From contig JAGTTD010000015.1 of assembly GCA_018398585.1 (NCBI GenBank), forward strand, positions 28,725,478 to 28,789,477: 64,000 bases of DNA, given 5' to 3'. A program made the translations under genes and the position numbers. This DNA is from Simmondsia chinensis. Lineage: Eukaryota > Streptophyta > Magnoliopsida > Caryophyllales > Simmondsiaceae. The notes beneath the pieces were generated by a model. That model was given only the letters and a program-made list of their open reading frames with translations. It did not search any database and was not told the DNA's origin. Positions 32,901 through 41,909 of the stretch are shown one piece after another (position 1 is the first letter of the stretch; every line of letters begins with the position of its first letter).

Positions 32901-34463
32901 AAATCGGTAGCTAAAAGGATCATTTCCATACAAAGAAGATTCTTCTGGGCCGGGACGGAGAATAAGAAGGCAATGGCCCTTGTCCGCTGGGATTTTATTC
33001 AGAGACCAAAGGAACTTGGATGTCTAGGCGTGGGAGATATTCTTAAGAAAAACATGGCGTTATTCTTCAAACAGTGGTGGAGATTTTCGGACAAGCATCA
33101 AGCCTTATGGAAGAGGGTTATATCTAGCATTTATAATATTCCATCGGGACAAATGACGGTGGACCTAAGCACTGTTAATGCTGCGAGCTACTAGGGGTCG
33201 ATATGTAGCATCAGTGAGATGGACCCTGTGGTGTCAAGGGTGATTAATGAAGGAAGAGCAGTTTTAATAGGCAATGGCACCAAAGCAAGTTTCTAGAGTG
33301 ATTCGTGGGCGAGTCTGAAGCCGCTTAAAGCTGTTCCCGAGGCTATTTGCATCATCACTGCAAAAAGAAGCAAAGGTTGCAGATGTGGGTGTTTGGGATC
33401 GCCTTGTGTGGAATTGGAGCTTTATGTGGAGAAGAAACTTGTTTGAGTATGAGGACAGTGTGAAACAAGACCTTTTGGCAATGCTGGGACCGATTTTCAT
33501 GTGTCTGAGCAAGGTAGACAAGGCATGTTGGCGTTTTGAGGTAGGTGGGCATTATTCGGTTAAATCATTTTGTAAAGCAGTAATGCAAAGTAGAGTACAG
33601 TCCTTACCTAATGCTGTATCAGGAGTATGGAAGGGTTACGCCCCTCCACAAGTTGAGATTCTTGCTTGGTTGGTTCTCCTGAAGAAATTAAATACAAGGG
33701 ACAAGTTATCCAAAATAGGTATCGTTCCAATAGACCAGGCGTGTTGCCCATTGTGTAGTGAAGTCTTGGAGACAGTCATTCATCTGTTTGCTCACTGCCC
33801 TATAGCTTGGCATTTATGGATGGAGGTGTCTCGATGGTGGAGTGTGCCAATTGCCATGACTGGGAACGTTAACACATGGTTCCAAACTCGGCAAAGTACA
33901 CCATTTACAGGATTACAAAGGAAGGTATGAATCACTTTATTTTTTGTGGTGGTGTGGACAATTTGGAAATATAGAAACGAGGTTATTTTTAGAAATAAGC
34001 GTCTGTCGACAAGGAAGCTTTTTGCTTTGGTTAAACACAGACTGGCATATTGGATGTCGGCGTGGAGGGAAAGCTGCCATACTCACTTGATTTCATTGTT
34101 GAGAATGTTGATTTTGCTCATGTATGGTCTGCAAAAATTAGTGGAAGAAGGAGGGTATCTTGGAAGCCACCAACTACCAGTGTTCTTAAATGGAACACCA
34201 ACGGGTCTGCCCTAGGAAAACCAGGACAAGCGAGGATTGGTGGTGTTTTGAGGGATAGGGAAGGGAGAATCCGTGCAGTGTTTTCAGTGCAAATAGGAAC
34301 TATGGAGTCTAACCAAGCAGAATTGTGCTTTGCCATGGAGTTATTGGCATCAAAGGAGGATATGAGCAATCAAGTCTTTGAGTTTGAATCGGATTCATTG
34401 AATACTATAAGTTGGATTAAAGAGGGGTCGCAGGGGCCATGGAGACTACCCTTCCTTTTCTAA
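29944..34463 (+). pseudogene. L1 ORF2 (endonuclease, reverse transcriptase, zf-RVT, RNase H)
   Basis: The endonuclease has its key motifs: ITWNVNGMN, GLVETK, CILMGDFNEIL, YTWSRGVSMSQIDRALV and KLSDHCPLLV. RT: CKAPGPDGFNF, then GLRQGDPLSPFL in another frame and SHLRFADDTLLF. The stretch with motif A (F.KAYD) between about 32300 and 32310 is deleted. zf-RVT at about 33630-33800 (WKGYAPPQVEILAW, CCPLCSEVLETVIHLF). RNase H at 34180-34463 has WNTNGSALG where Asp is expected, but keeps AELCFAMEL and FESDSL. Several frameshifts. Enzymatically dead. Confidence 0.87.
30925..31613 (-). mobile_element. LTR with adjacent primer-binding site, inserted in the L1
   Basis: Minus strand: TGTTAGGATATGTC start (31613) and CCAGATTCCTAACA end (30963), then ATTGGTATCAGAGCA, a typical initiator-Met PBS, then about 25 bases before L1 sequence resumes. 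So one LTR plus the first bases of the interior remain. The LTR has three tandem copies of a roughly 46-bp unit (GAAGAATTACAAAATCACTT type, 31230-31340) and PBS-like GATACCAATTTG words repeated near its end. No matching 5-bp TSD, suggesting a deletion after insertion. Confidence 0.62.
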
Positions 34464-34703
34464 ACAAGATTGAGTTCCTAAGGCGTTTTTTTTAGATCAA
34501 TCACGTTTAGTCATACCCTAAGAAAGGCAAATTTTGAGGCTGACATCCTAGCCAAAAATGGTGTGTTTAGGAGTGAACCATTAGTAGATTGGATGCAATA
34601 GTTAGTGTGATGGAGACAAGAGTTTTTGTACTCGTATTTGCCTTTTGATTGGAATGAATTGCCTAATTATCAAAAAAAAAAAAAAAATGCTAACTATTCT
34701 ATT

Positions 34704-35345
34704 TCATTTTTTTTATACATAAATTAACTAAATTCTGACATAAATTCACCTAATTCTAATACAGATACCTAAATTACGATATTTTTAAACCTCAAAGTAC
34801 GACATTTTATATATTAAAATGTCACACTTCTTAGATAATAAATAATCAAGTCTTATAACACGAGAATTAAAGGTCCTCTTTGTCACCATTTTCTCTATGG
34901 TATTTCAATGTTTGAGAGACTAAGAACGATATATTGGACAATACTTTTTTATTTTTATTTTTTTTTAGTTTAATTAAAATCAAAATAAATATAAATCTAA
35001 AATAAAGAAGAAATTATTTTCAATTTCTAAAAAAAAAAAATCAAAAACTACCTATAAGAAACACAACCAAAAATTTCTCTTAAAAAAAAGGAATAAAGTA
35101 GGATAATTAACCAAAAAATAATAACGAAATAAAAGAAAAAAGAAAAGTGAGCAAATAATTTTTTTTCTTACATTCATAAATAATTAAATCATATTATATA
35201 TAAATATATATGTCAGAATTCTCTAAATTAATCTAGTAAATCTAGCATTTTCTAAACAAAAAAAGACATCAAGGACTCCACACGTAAGTCTAATAAATAT
35301 CCACATAAGAGTTGAACAATAGAAAAAATCAATAATAAGTCTAGT
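34704..35345. repeat. AT-rich family remainder and unassigned AT-rich DNA
   Basis: 34704-34870 is the right half of the AT-rich element interrupted by the L1 (TATATATTAAAATGTCACAC). 34870-35270 is A/T-rich with no signal. 35270-35345 is the left part of the short dispersed repeat split by the RTE LINE. Confidence 0.45.
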
Positions 35346-35360
35346 GTATTACTTCAATTA

Positions 35361-36221
35361 CAACAACAACAACAGTCCCAGTGCCTTGTGGCTCCCGCAG
35401 AACGCAGGGTCTGGGGGGGGTGATGTACGCAGCCTTACCCCTTCCGGCAGAAAAGGAGACTGTTTCCGGGGACCCCCAACCTGATGTAACTGAGTGCCTG
35501 CAGATAAACCACCAATCAATAACATGTATATAGAGGCAACAGTAGAAGAAGGAGAGAAAAAGGAGAAGGAGAGGAAGAAGAAGAAGAAGAAGAAGAAGAA
35601 GGAGAAGGAGAATGGGCATGATTAGGGACTAAGCTAGCATAAAAGTGCTACACTAGAGGTTATGCTTGCCTAAGAATCTTAGACAACCAGCCACTCCCCG
35701 CACTACTCTACTCTTGCCATCTCCGCTACCCTAATGCTAGCCCTCCAACGTGTCCTATCTGAGGCCATCTCCTCTCTTAGGTTTAGGTGGGTTAGGTCTT
35801 GACGAATCGTCTTCAGCCAACTCTTCTTTGGTCTACCCCTCCCTCTTCTGCTTATCGCTGTGTTGAGCTATTCACACCTCCTGACTGGGGCTGAGGTCAG
35901 TCTTCTGCTGACATGTCCAAACCATCTTAGGCGGTGCTCCCTCAATTTATCCTCGATCGAGGCTACACCCAGTTTACCTCGTATCACATCATTCCTAATC
36001 TTATCCTTTCTTGTGTGGCCACACATCCATCGTAGCATCCTCATCTCTGCCACCTTCATCCTCTGTGTTTGATTTTGTTTCATTGGTCGATACTCTGCCC
36101 CATATAGCATAGCCGGTCTTACTACCGTCTTATAGTATTTTCCCTTTAACTTTAGCGGGAACTTCCTATCACACAGCACCCCGGATGCCATCCTCCACTT
36201 CTGTCAGCCTACTTTAATCCT
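35361..36221 (-). mobile_element. RTE-clade LINE, 5'-truncated, copy 3
   Basis: Exact 15-bp TSD GTATTACTTCAATTA at 35346-35360 and 36222-36236. Minus strand: KYYKTVVRPAMLYGAEYRPM, QTQRMKVAEMRMLRWMCG, EHRLRWFGHVSRR, broken C-terminus, 3' UTR with a (TTC)n tract (GAA run at 35574-35603 on plus), then the tail with CAGGTTGGGGGTCCCCGG and AAGGCTGCGTACATC ending in GTTGTTGTTGTTG. The perfect TSD makes this the best boundary for the LINE tail in the window. Confidence 0.92.
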
Positions 36222-36539
36222 GTATTACTTCAATTAATACCACTTAATTTTAAAATAAAACTCCACTTCGATTCATATATACAATTCATGTATGCCAACT
36301 TCACATATCGGGCCTAACGCTTTATGAAATTTGTTAAACTTTCAACGGGCCTTAGACCAGACCCACGAAGTTAGGCACACACAAAAGCCACATAGAAACC
36401 CAAGTGGAGCTCCATCCTAAAACCAATTAGCATTAGGTAAAAAACTTAACCCACTAGAATTGATATCTTTTCTGTCATCACAACTACAACGCAATATTCT
36501 ATTAGACTCACATGTGCAATCATTAACATAACTAATACA

Positions 36540-36979
36540 TGTTAGTGTATAAAACCAATCATGACCCTTCACCTATAAGCTTAAACTTTTAAACAAATTG
36601 GCTCATTGACATAGTATCAGAACCTTATTAACCAAAAAGTCACAACTTCAAACCTCAATAGTCCCCTTTTCATATTAACATAATCTAAGCACAAGGTATA
36701 AGATAGGCATATGCATTATCCACGCTTCAAGTCCAAATGAACATTTGCGAGAAGGGGCATGCTAGTGTATAAAACTAACCACGGACCTTCACTCGTTAGC
36801 TTAAACTTTTAAGAAAGTTTGTTCCATTACTGTACAAAGTGAATGAGTTAGTAGAAGAAATCACTGGTATAAAATGGCCTGTGCATTATTCACGCTTCAA
36901 GGAGACATGTTAATGTATAAAAATAATCATGGACCTTCATCCATTAGCTTAAACTTTAAAAAAAGTTGATTCCTCTATA
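36540..36979 (+). mobile_element. Miniature LTR (SMART-like) elements, three 72-bp LTRs in a row
   Basis: LTR-like units start at 36540 (TGTTAGTGTATAAAACC), 36760 (TGCTAGTGTATAAAACT) and 36908 (TGTTAATGTATAAAAAT). After the first, TAGTATCAGAACC is a decayed PBS and the internal text (CACGCTTCAAGTCC) matches the intact element at 40374-40660. The second interior is shortened. A roughly 34-bp text (ACAAAGTGAATGAGTTAGTA and on) recurs on both sides of the third LTR, the right copy touching SMP copy C exon 1. Confidence 0.7.
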
Positions 36980-37012
36980 GTACAAAACAAATAAAGTATT
37001 AGAAGAAATCAC

Positions 37013-37258
37013 CAGTTCCGGATCAGTGTTGGCGTCAAGAGGAGGAAAAACGCCGGCCTTGATATTCTTGGAAGCGGCCGACTGCATAATCGCAGCCGGC
37101 CCGCCTTTGAGTGTCCGACCGACTGCATGGTGCTCAGCCGACTGCATGGCGGCCGCATCACGTGGCGAAATCGGCTGATCCCCCAGCTCCCCCGATATCG
37201 GAAATACGTCGCCGTATTTCACCGGCGGCTGCCGCTGCTGCTGCTCCTCCTCCGACAT
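37013..37258 (-). CDS. SMP gene exon 1, copy C (shortened)
   Basis: 82 codons: MSEEEQQQRQPPVKYGDVF, then SPRDAAAMQSAEHHAVGRT and PAAIMQSAASKNIKAG. This is the N-terminal SMP repeat, well conserved. After ANTDPEL the text diverges, so the block that in copy A ends in VGDQ (about 30 residues) is missing. A donor CTG|GTGATT at 37012 is in phase 0 with exon 2, and a spliced product would be 82+100+67 = 249 residues, near the family's usual length. The lost block coincides with the end of the miniature LTR cluster. Whether exons 1, 2 and 3 form one working gene is inference. Confidence 0.68.
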
Positions 37259-37599
37259 CTCCGTACGTATACCTTGTGGGTTATGATTAACACAGGAGGG
37301 TTTGAATTTGTGTGTTGTTTTTTATTTTTATTTTTATTTTAGCATAGTATTTGTGGTCAGATAAGAAAGATGTGTGCTCGACAGGTGTCTCTCTGGCGGC
37401 TAGACCAATGGCAAAGATATTTTTATTCAAAAGTAGTGCAGGTAAGTCACGGAAATATAACAAAAAAATCTGTGCTCAAGAACTAGTTTGTTTCTAATGA
37501 TAAATTATGCCTTAATTACGATATTTTTGTGCGTCTCCTTCTGATGTCATATAGTATTATTTATTTTTATTATATTAAAAAATTTTAATTATATATATA

Positions 37600-37972
37600 T
37601 ATATATGTATAGTAGCGTTTTTGTGAGAGGGTGAGAGCGTGAGAGAGGCGAATCATGTTCCTCCATTGTAACGGACGGTCAAGATTTGTTGAACATTAAA
37701 AAAATATATAATTTACGGCTCATACCCCTTCATGAGGTATAAAGAAAGAAGGGGTAGCCGATGTAGCAATAAGCCAATATTTGTTGAATATTGAAAAAAA
37801 ATAAAAAAATTCTTCCTTACCCCTTATTTCTTTCTATCCTATGAAGGGGTATGAGCAATAAATTGTTATTTTTTTAATGTCCAATAAATTTTTGCCGTCC
37901 ATTATAATAGAGGGTTAGGATTTGTCTTTTCACGCTCTCACTCTCTCATAAGAATGTCTATATATAGAGGGG
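37600..37972. mobile_element. Fold-back MITE, copy 1
   Basis: Left arm TAGCGTTTTTGTGAGAGGG and GTGAGAGCGTGAGAG; right arm CACGCTCTCACTCTCTCATA and AGAATGTCTATATATA. Inner parts are also inverted (TACCCCTTCATGAGGTATA against CTATGAAGGGGTATGAG), so nearly the whole element is a palindrome. TA-rich flanks. Copy 2 is at 39458-39778. Confidence 0.72.
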
Positions 37973-37974
37973 GG

Positions 37975-38525
37975 GGGGCGGATACGGGGAGCGCCTCCTC
38001 CATACTCCTACCGGCCACCCAAATCATATATCCATACCCGCCCCGTTACCCACCACGGGTATGAAGTGGGTACCCATACCCACCCTCAACAGGTACAAAC
38101 CTATACCCGTATCCTCCCCATTACCCATTACCTGCCCTTGCTCACCCGTACCCGCCTTGTTACTTATCCATGTTTAATTTATTACTCATACATTCTTTTC
38201 TTTTTTCCTTCAATAATAACATAAATTCATACTTATAAATTGTATAAAAAATATTTTATATCAAATAACACAACGGATAACTCCAATATATGATTACGAG
38301 GCGGGTATATGCGAGTACGGGGTGGGGGGGTGTGGGCACATGCAGGTACAGGGCAGGGCGAGGCGAGTACAAGCCTATACCTGTACCTGGCCCATACCTA
38401 TGACGAGTATTGACATGTGTACCTTACCCGTACCCGTTACCCATCTCATCTATACCAGTACCCGTCCCAAACGGGGCGGATACCCACAGGTAACAGGTTT
38501 TACCCGCCCCATTACCATCCCTATA
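37975..38525. mobile_element. hAT-like GGGTA/CCCGCC repeat, copy 3
   Basis: Arm-core-arm structure like 2804-3274, right end CCCCATTACCATCCCTA (38507-38523). The left end is masked by a G run. TATATATA flanks both sides. Confidence 0.62.
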
Positions 38526-38549
38526 TATATATGTCTAGGAGGTGTTTAT

Positions 38550-39192
38550 AAGAGGCAAATTGGGCGTTACATCGATTGAGGATAAACTAAGAGAACAACG
38601 TTTGAGGTGGTTCGGTCATGTGAGGAGGAGACCATTCACTAATCCTGTCAGGAGATACAAACAGCCTTATACTACGCTAGGGAGGAGTGGGAGAGGTAAG
38701 CTAAAGAAGAAATGGATGGAGATGATTCAACAGGACCTCAGCCACCTAAATCTATAGGAGGAGATGGCCTTAGATAGAGCTTGATGGAGGACTAGCATAG
38801 GGGTAGCCGATGTAGCGGCTTCGAGTAGGGCATCTTTTACTGCTTACACTAGTGTTTCTAGGTGTCTTAACTTCCTCTTTGGCACACGTATTGGAGCACT
38901 TATTTGTTTATCGGTGTACTTGAGTACTTGCGTACTTGCCGACTATTTGCCTACAGTTACCTTCCTTTGAGTTTTGCTTCGTATCACTTGGCTTGTGTTA
39001 TATACTGCTCTAATACTATGTTGCTTTCATGCTTACAGGCTCTATACTTCCATGAAGACACGCTCCTCAAGTTCGAGGTCCTCGAAAATAGCCTCCCTTC
39101 AAGGTAGCACTCTAAGGGGGGAAGGCTGCGTACATTCACCCCTCCAGACCTTGCTTATGCGGGAGCCCTTGTGGCACCGAGATTGTTGTTGT
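38550..39192 (+). mobile_element. RTE-clade LINE, 5'-truncated, copy 4
   Basis: TSD AGGTGTTTAT at 38540-38549 and 39193-39202. Encodes LREQRLRWFGHVRRRP, the basic GRSGRGKLKKKWMEM and LSHLNL, then a degenerate end, UTR, and the tail (GAGGTCCTCGAAAATAGCC, GAAGGCTGCGTACATTC, GGCACCGAGATTGTTGTTG). It is on the opposite strand to the other RTE copies, which shows the tail is a fixed 3' part of the LINE. Confidence 0.85.
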
Positions 39193-39202
39193 AGGTGTTT
39201 AT

Positions 39203-39452
39203 GGCTTATTGCTACTTTATGCTTCACGTTTCATGCTCTATGCCATTATGCTCGTATGCTCTTATGCTTCACGCTTTATACTTATGCTTCATGCTTTATA
39301 CTTGTATGCTTGTATGCTTCTCAGGTTGGGGGTCTTCGGACACAGTCTCTCTTTAAGGGTAGTACCTTGAAGAGGTAAGACTGTGTAAATCCCCTCTCCC
39401 CCGACCTTGCACATGCAGGAGCCCTTGAGGCACTGGGTTGGTTGTTGCTGTT
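39203..39452 (+). mobile_element. RTE LINE 3' UTR plus tail fragment
   Basis: TATGCTTCATGCTTTATACT repeats resemble the UTR of the 41.2 kb copy, followed by the tail (CAGGTTGGGGGTCTTCGG, GTAAGACTGTGTAAATCC, GGCACTGGGTTGGTTGTTG). No coding part left. Confidence 0.65.
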
Positions 39453-39457
39453 GTGTA

Positions 39458-39778
39458 TATATATAGGGTGGCGTTCTTATGAGAGGGTGAGAGTATGAGA
39501 AGGATGAATCCTAGCCCTCCATTGTAATGGACAGCAAAGATTTATTTCACATTAAAAAAAATAATAATTTACGGTCAAAATTTATTCAGTATTGAAAAAA
39601 AAAAATAATTTCCCTCCTTTACCCCTTCTTTCTTTATGCCCCATGAAGGACTATGGACCGTAAATTGTTATTTTTTTAATGTTCAACAAATTTTGGTTGT
39701 CCATTAGAATGAAGGGTCAGGATTCGCCCCCCCTCTCACGCTCTCACTTTCTCATAAGAACGCCACTCTATATATATA
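39458..39778. mobile_element. Fold-back MITE, copy 2
   Basis: TIRs AGGGTGGCGTTCTTATGAGA and TCTCATAAGAACGCCACTCT with TATATATA on both sides. The interior has inverted 'AATTTACGG' and 'CCGTAAATTG' words. It lacks the extra inner inverted block found in copy 1. Confidence 0.78.
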
Positions 39779-40373
39779 TATATATATATGAAGTTATTTG
39801 ATATAGAAAATTTATTTTTAACAAATATGTATTGTGTCCTTGTTCAATGACTGGATCGAGTCGGATTAATCTCGAATTGGATCGATCTGAGATCATATGA
39901 AAATTGTCAAATCAAACCCAAGTCAAGTCAATCTCAAGTTTAGATCGACACTAGGCCGGTTCAGTCTGGAGTCATATTAAGTTTTGAGTTAACACATACA
40001 TTGTATTATTTTGATAATTAATTTTTTTTTTTCTCTCTCAAAAAATCAAATTATAATTTGGGTACTGATATTGATATAATATTGAAACATTAAACTTCTT
40101 GATAAAAAATATGTAATCAAAATATAATATGAGAATTCGAAAACTTCAAAGTAACTAATAAAATTAGATGATATTCACCAAAAATATCATATATATTTAT
40201 GCGATAATGATTGAATTAGTAGTCAAGGAAAATTTTTTAAATTACAATTAAAGAAATTATTTTTGTACAATGATTAAAATCAAAAATATTATACATTTAT
40301 AAATGAACAAAGAGTTTGGTAAGCTGCTCTTGTATAAGATGTATTAAAGTTCGTTCATGTTTGAATGCATCTT

Positions 40374-40660
40374 TGTTAGAGTATAAAACTATTCCTGGAC
40401 CTTTACCCATCAGTTTAAGCTTTTGGAACAGAGAGTTCCTTGACATGGTATTAGAGCCTTGTTGATCAAGAGGTCACGAGTTCGAATCTCAACACCCCCA
40501 CTTATTAAAATAATTTAAGCACAACGTATGAGGTGGGCCTGTGCATTATACACGCTTCAAGCCCAATTGGCATTCGCGTGAGGGAGCATGTTAGAATATA
40601 AAATCATTCCTGGATCTTTACCCATCAGTTTAGGCTTTTGGCACATATGGTTCATTGACA
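40374..40660 (+). mobile_element. Complete miniature LTR retrotransposon (287 bp, SMART-like)
   Basis: Two 72-bp LTRs (40374-40445 and 40589-40660), each TGTTAGA...TTGACA, flanked by an exact 5-bp TSD ATCTT. Directly after the left LTR, TGGTATTAGAGCC matches the initiator-Met PBS with one change. Before the right LTR, GTGAGGGAGCA is a purine tract. The interior is only 143 bp and non-coding. Its size puts it with the smallest LTR retroelements known in plants. Confidence 0.88.
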
Positions 40661-41121
40661 ATCTTTCAACAATTAGGGAAAGGTTGACAGTACTCTATGA
40701 AAATAATACTACATGTATTACTTAAGTTAAAGGCAGATACACTAAAAGTGATAGAACCAAGTATATCTTATCAAAGTTCTTTTTTCACACACTAGCTTCA
40801 GAAAAAAGGTGAAATATATATTCATCGAATTCGCTCAAATGAAACCTAGCAAATTGTCCACGATAGCATGGCCTACAACAACTTTTAAGAAACTAATACA
40901 CAAGGTTGGCACGCGCCAACTCAAAGATGTTCTATGATGAATCCCGTCACAAAAGGAGACATATACGCTCTATGTATATATTTTTTTCGTTCGCCAAGGT
41001 TGTGTCCCATTGTATTTTCCAAAAGGTATTTAATGAACCTGTATAAAAGTGTACAAGTCAAACAATTTGCCCTTTTTCCTTCACTATAAGACGTGTTTTT
41101 AGGATGAATATGCAAGAGAGA
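40661..41121. other. Gene-free AT-rich stretch
   Basis: No ORF, repeat end or RNA recognised. Confidence 0.4.
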
Positions 41122-41138
41122 GCATGCGTCTTGCTCAA

Positions 41139-41759
41139 CAATAGTAATAAACCCAATATTTCAAGGGCTCCCGCACCCCTTTAGAGCACCCTAAAGGTAA
41201 ACTGTTTCCTATGACCCCCATCCTGAAAAACATAAAAATGACTGTACATAGAAAGCATAAAGCATACAACAGCAATAGCAATAAAGCAACATAGTGACAC
41301 AACAACAAGCAACCAACACACAACAATAGCAAATATAATCAAACAAACATACATATAAGTCTACGGGCGCTAGTACTAACTTAGTTGTGCTTCTATATCC
41401 TAAACTGTTATATCGGCTACGCATATGCTAGTCCTCCATCCCACTCTATCTAGGTTCACCTCCTCATTTAGGTTGAGGTGGATGAGGTCATGCCGAATTG
41501 TCTTCATCCAACTCTTATTTGGTCTCCCTCTCCCTCTCCTCCTAATTGTAGTATAGAGTTGTTCGCATCTGCTAACAGTGGTAGTGATCGGTCTCCTCCT
41601 AACATGCCCAAACCACCACAAACATTGCTCCCTCAACTTATCCTTGATTAGGAGCCACGTCCAATTTGCTTCTTATATCATTATTTCTAATCTTATCGTT
41701 CCATGTGAGTCCACACATCTACCGCAACATCCTCATTTCCACAACCTTCAACTATAATA
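41139..41759 (-). mobile_element. RTE-clade LINE, 5'-truncated, copy 5
   Basis: TSD GCATGCGTCTTGCTCAA (41122-41138) and GCATGTGTCTTACCCAA (41760-41776), three mismatches. Encodes LREQCLWWFGHVRRRP, RRGRGRPNKSWMKTI, LIHLNLNEEV, then the UTR with TATGCTTTATGCTTTC and a shortened tail. The left boundary of the tandem array (about 41203) falls inside its tail. Paralogous copies are at 52345-52912 and 57743-58310. Confidence 0.82.
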
Positions 41760-41909
41760 GCATGTGTCTTACCCAAATTAATGAAAGCACTTTAGGTATT
41801 CTACTATAATAGCAAATGATTTTTTAACCTTCTATCTCTGTTTACAAGTATATTTTTTGTACTTGTTGTCTTTGTTATCTTGTATTTTATTTCTTTCATA
41901 AATAAGTTA

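Larger units (their letters stand above)
28274..34687 (+). mobile_element. Full-length L1-type LINE, broken, with LTR insertion
   Basis: Bounded by a 16-bp TSD: TGCTAACTGTTCTGTT (28258-28273) and TGCTAACTATTCTATT (34688-34703), two mismatches. Contains ORF1 (RRM type), ORF2 (endonuclease, RT, zf-RVT, RNase H) and a poly(A) at 34672-34687. It is disrupted by frameshifts, by a motif-A deletion in RT and by an LTR segment at about 30925-31613. It lies between SMP copy C exons 2 and 1, in the orientation opposite to that gene, and inside an AT-rich family element. Confidence 0.9.
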
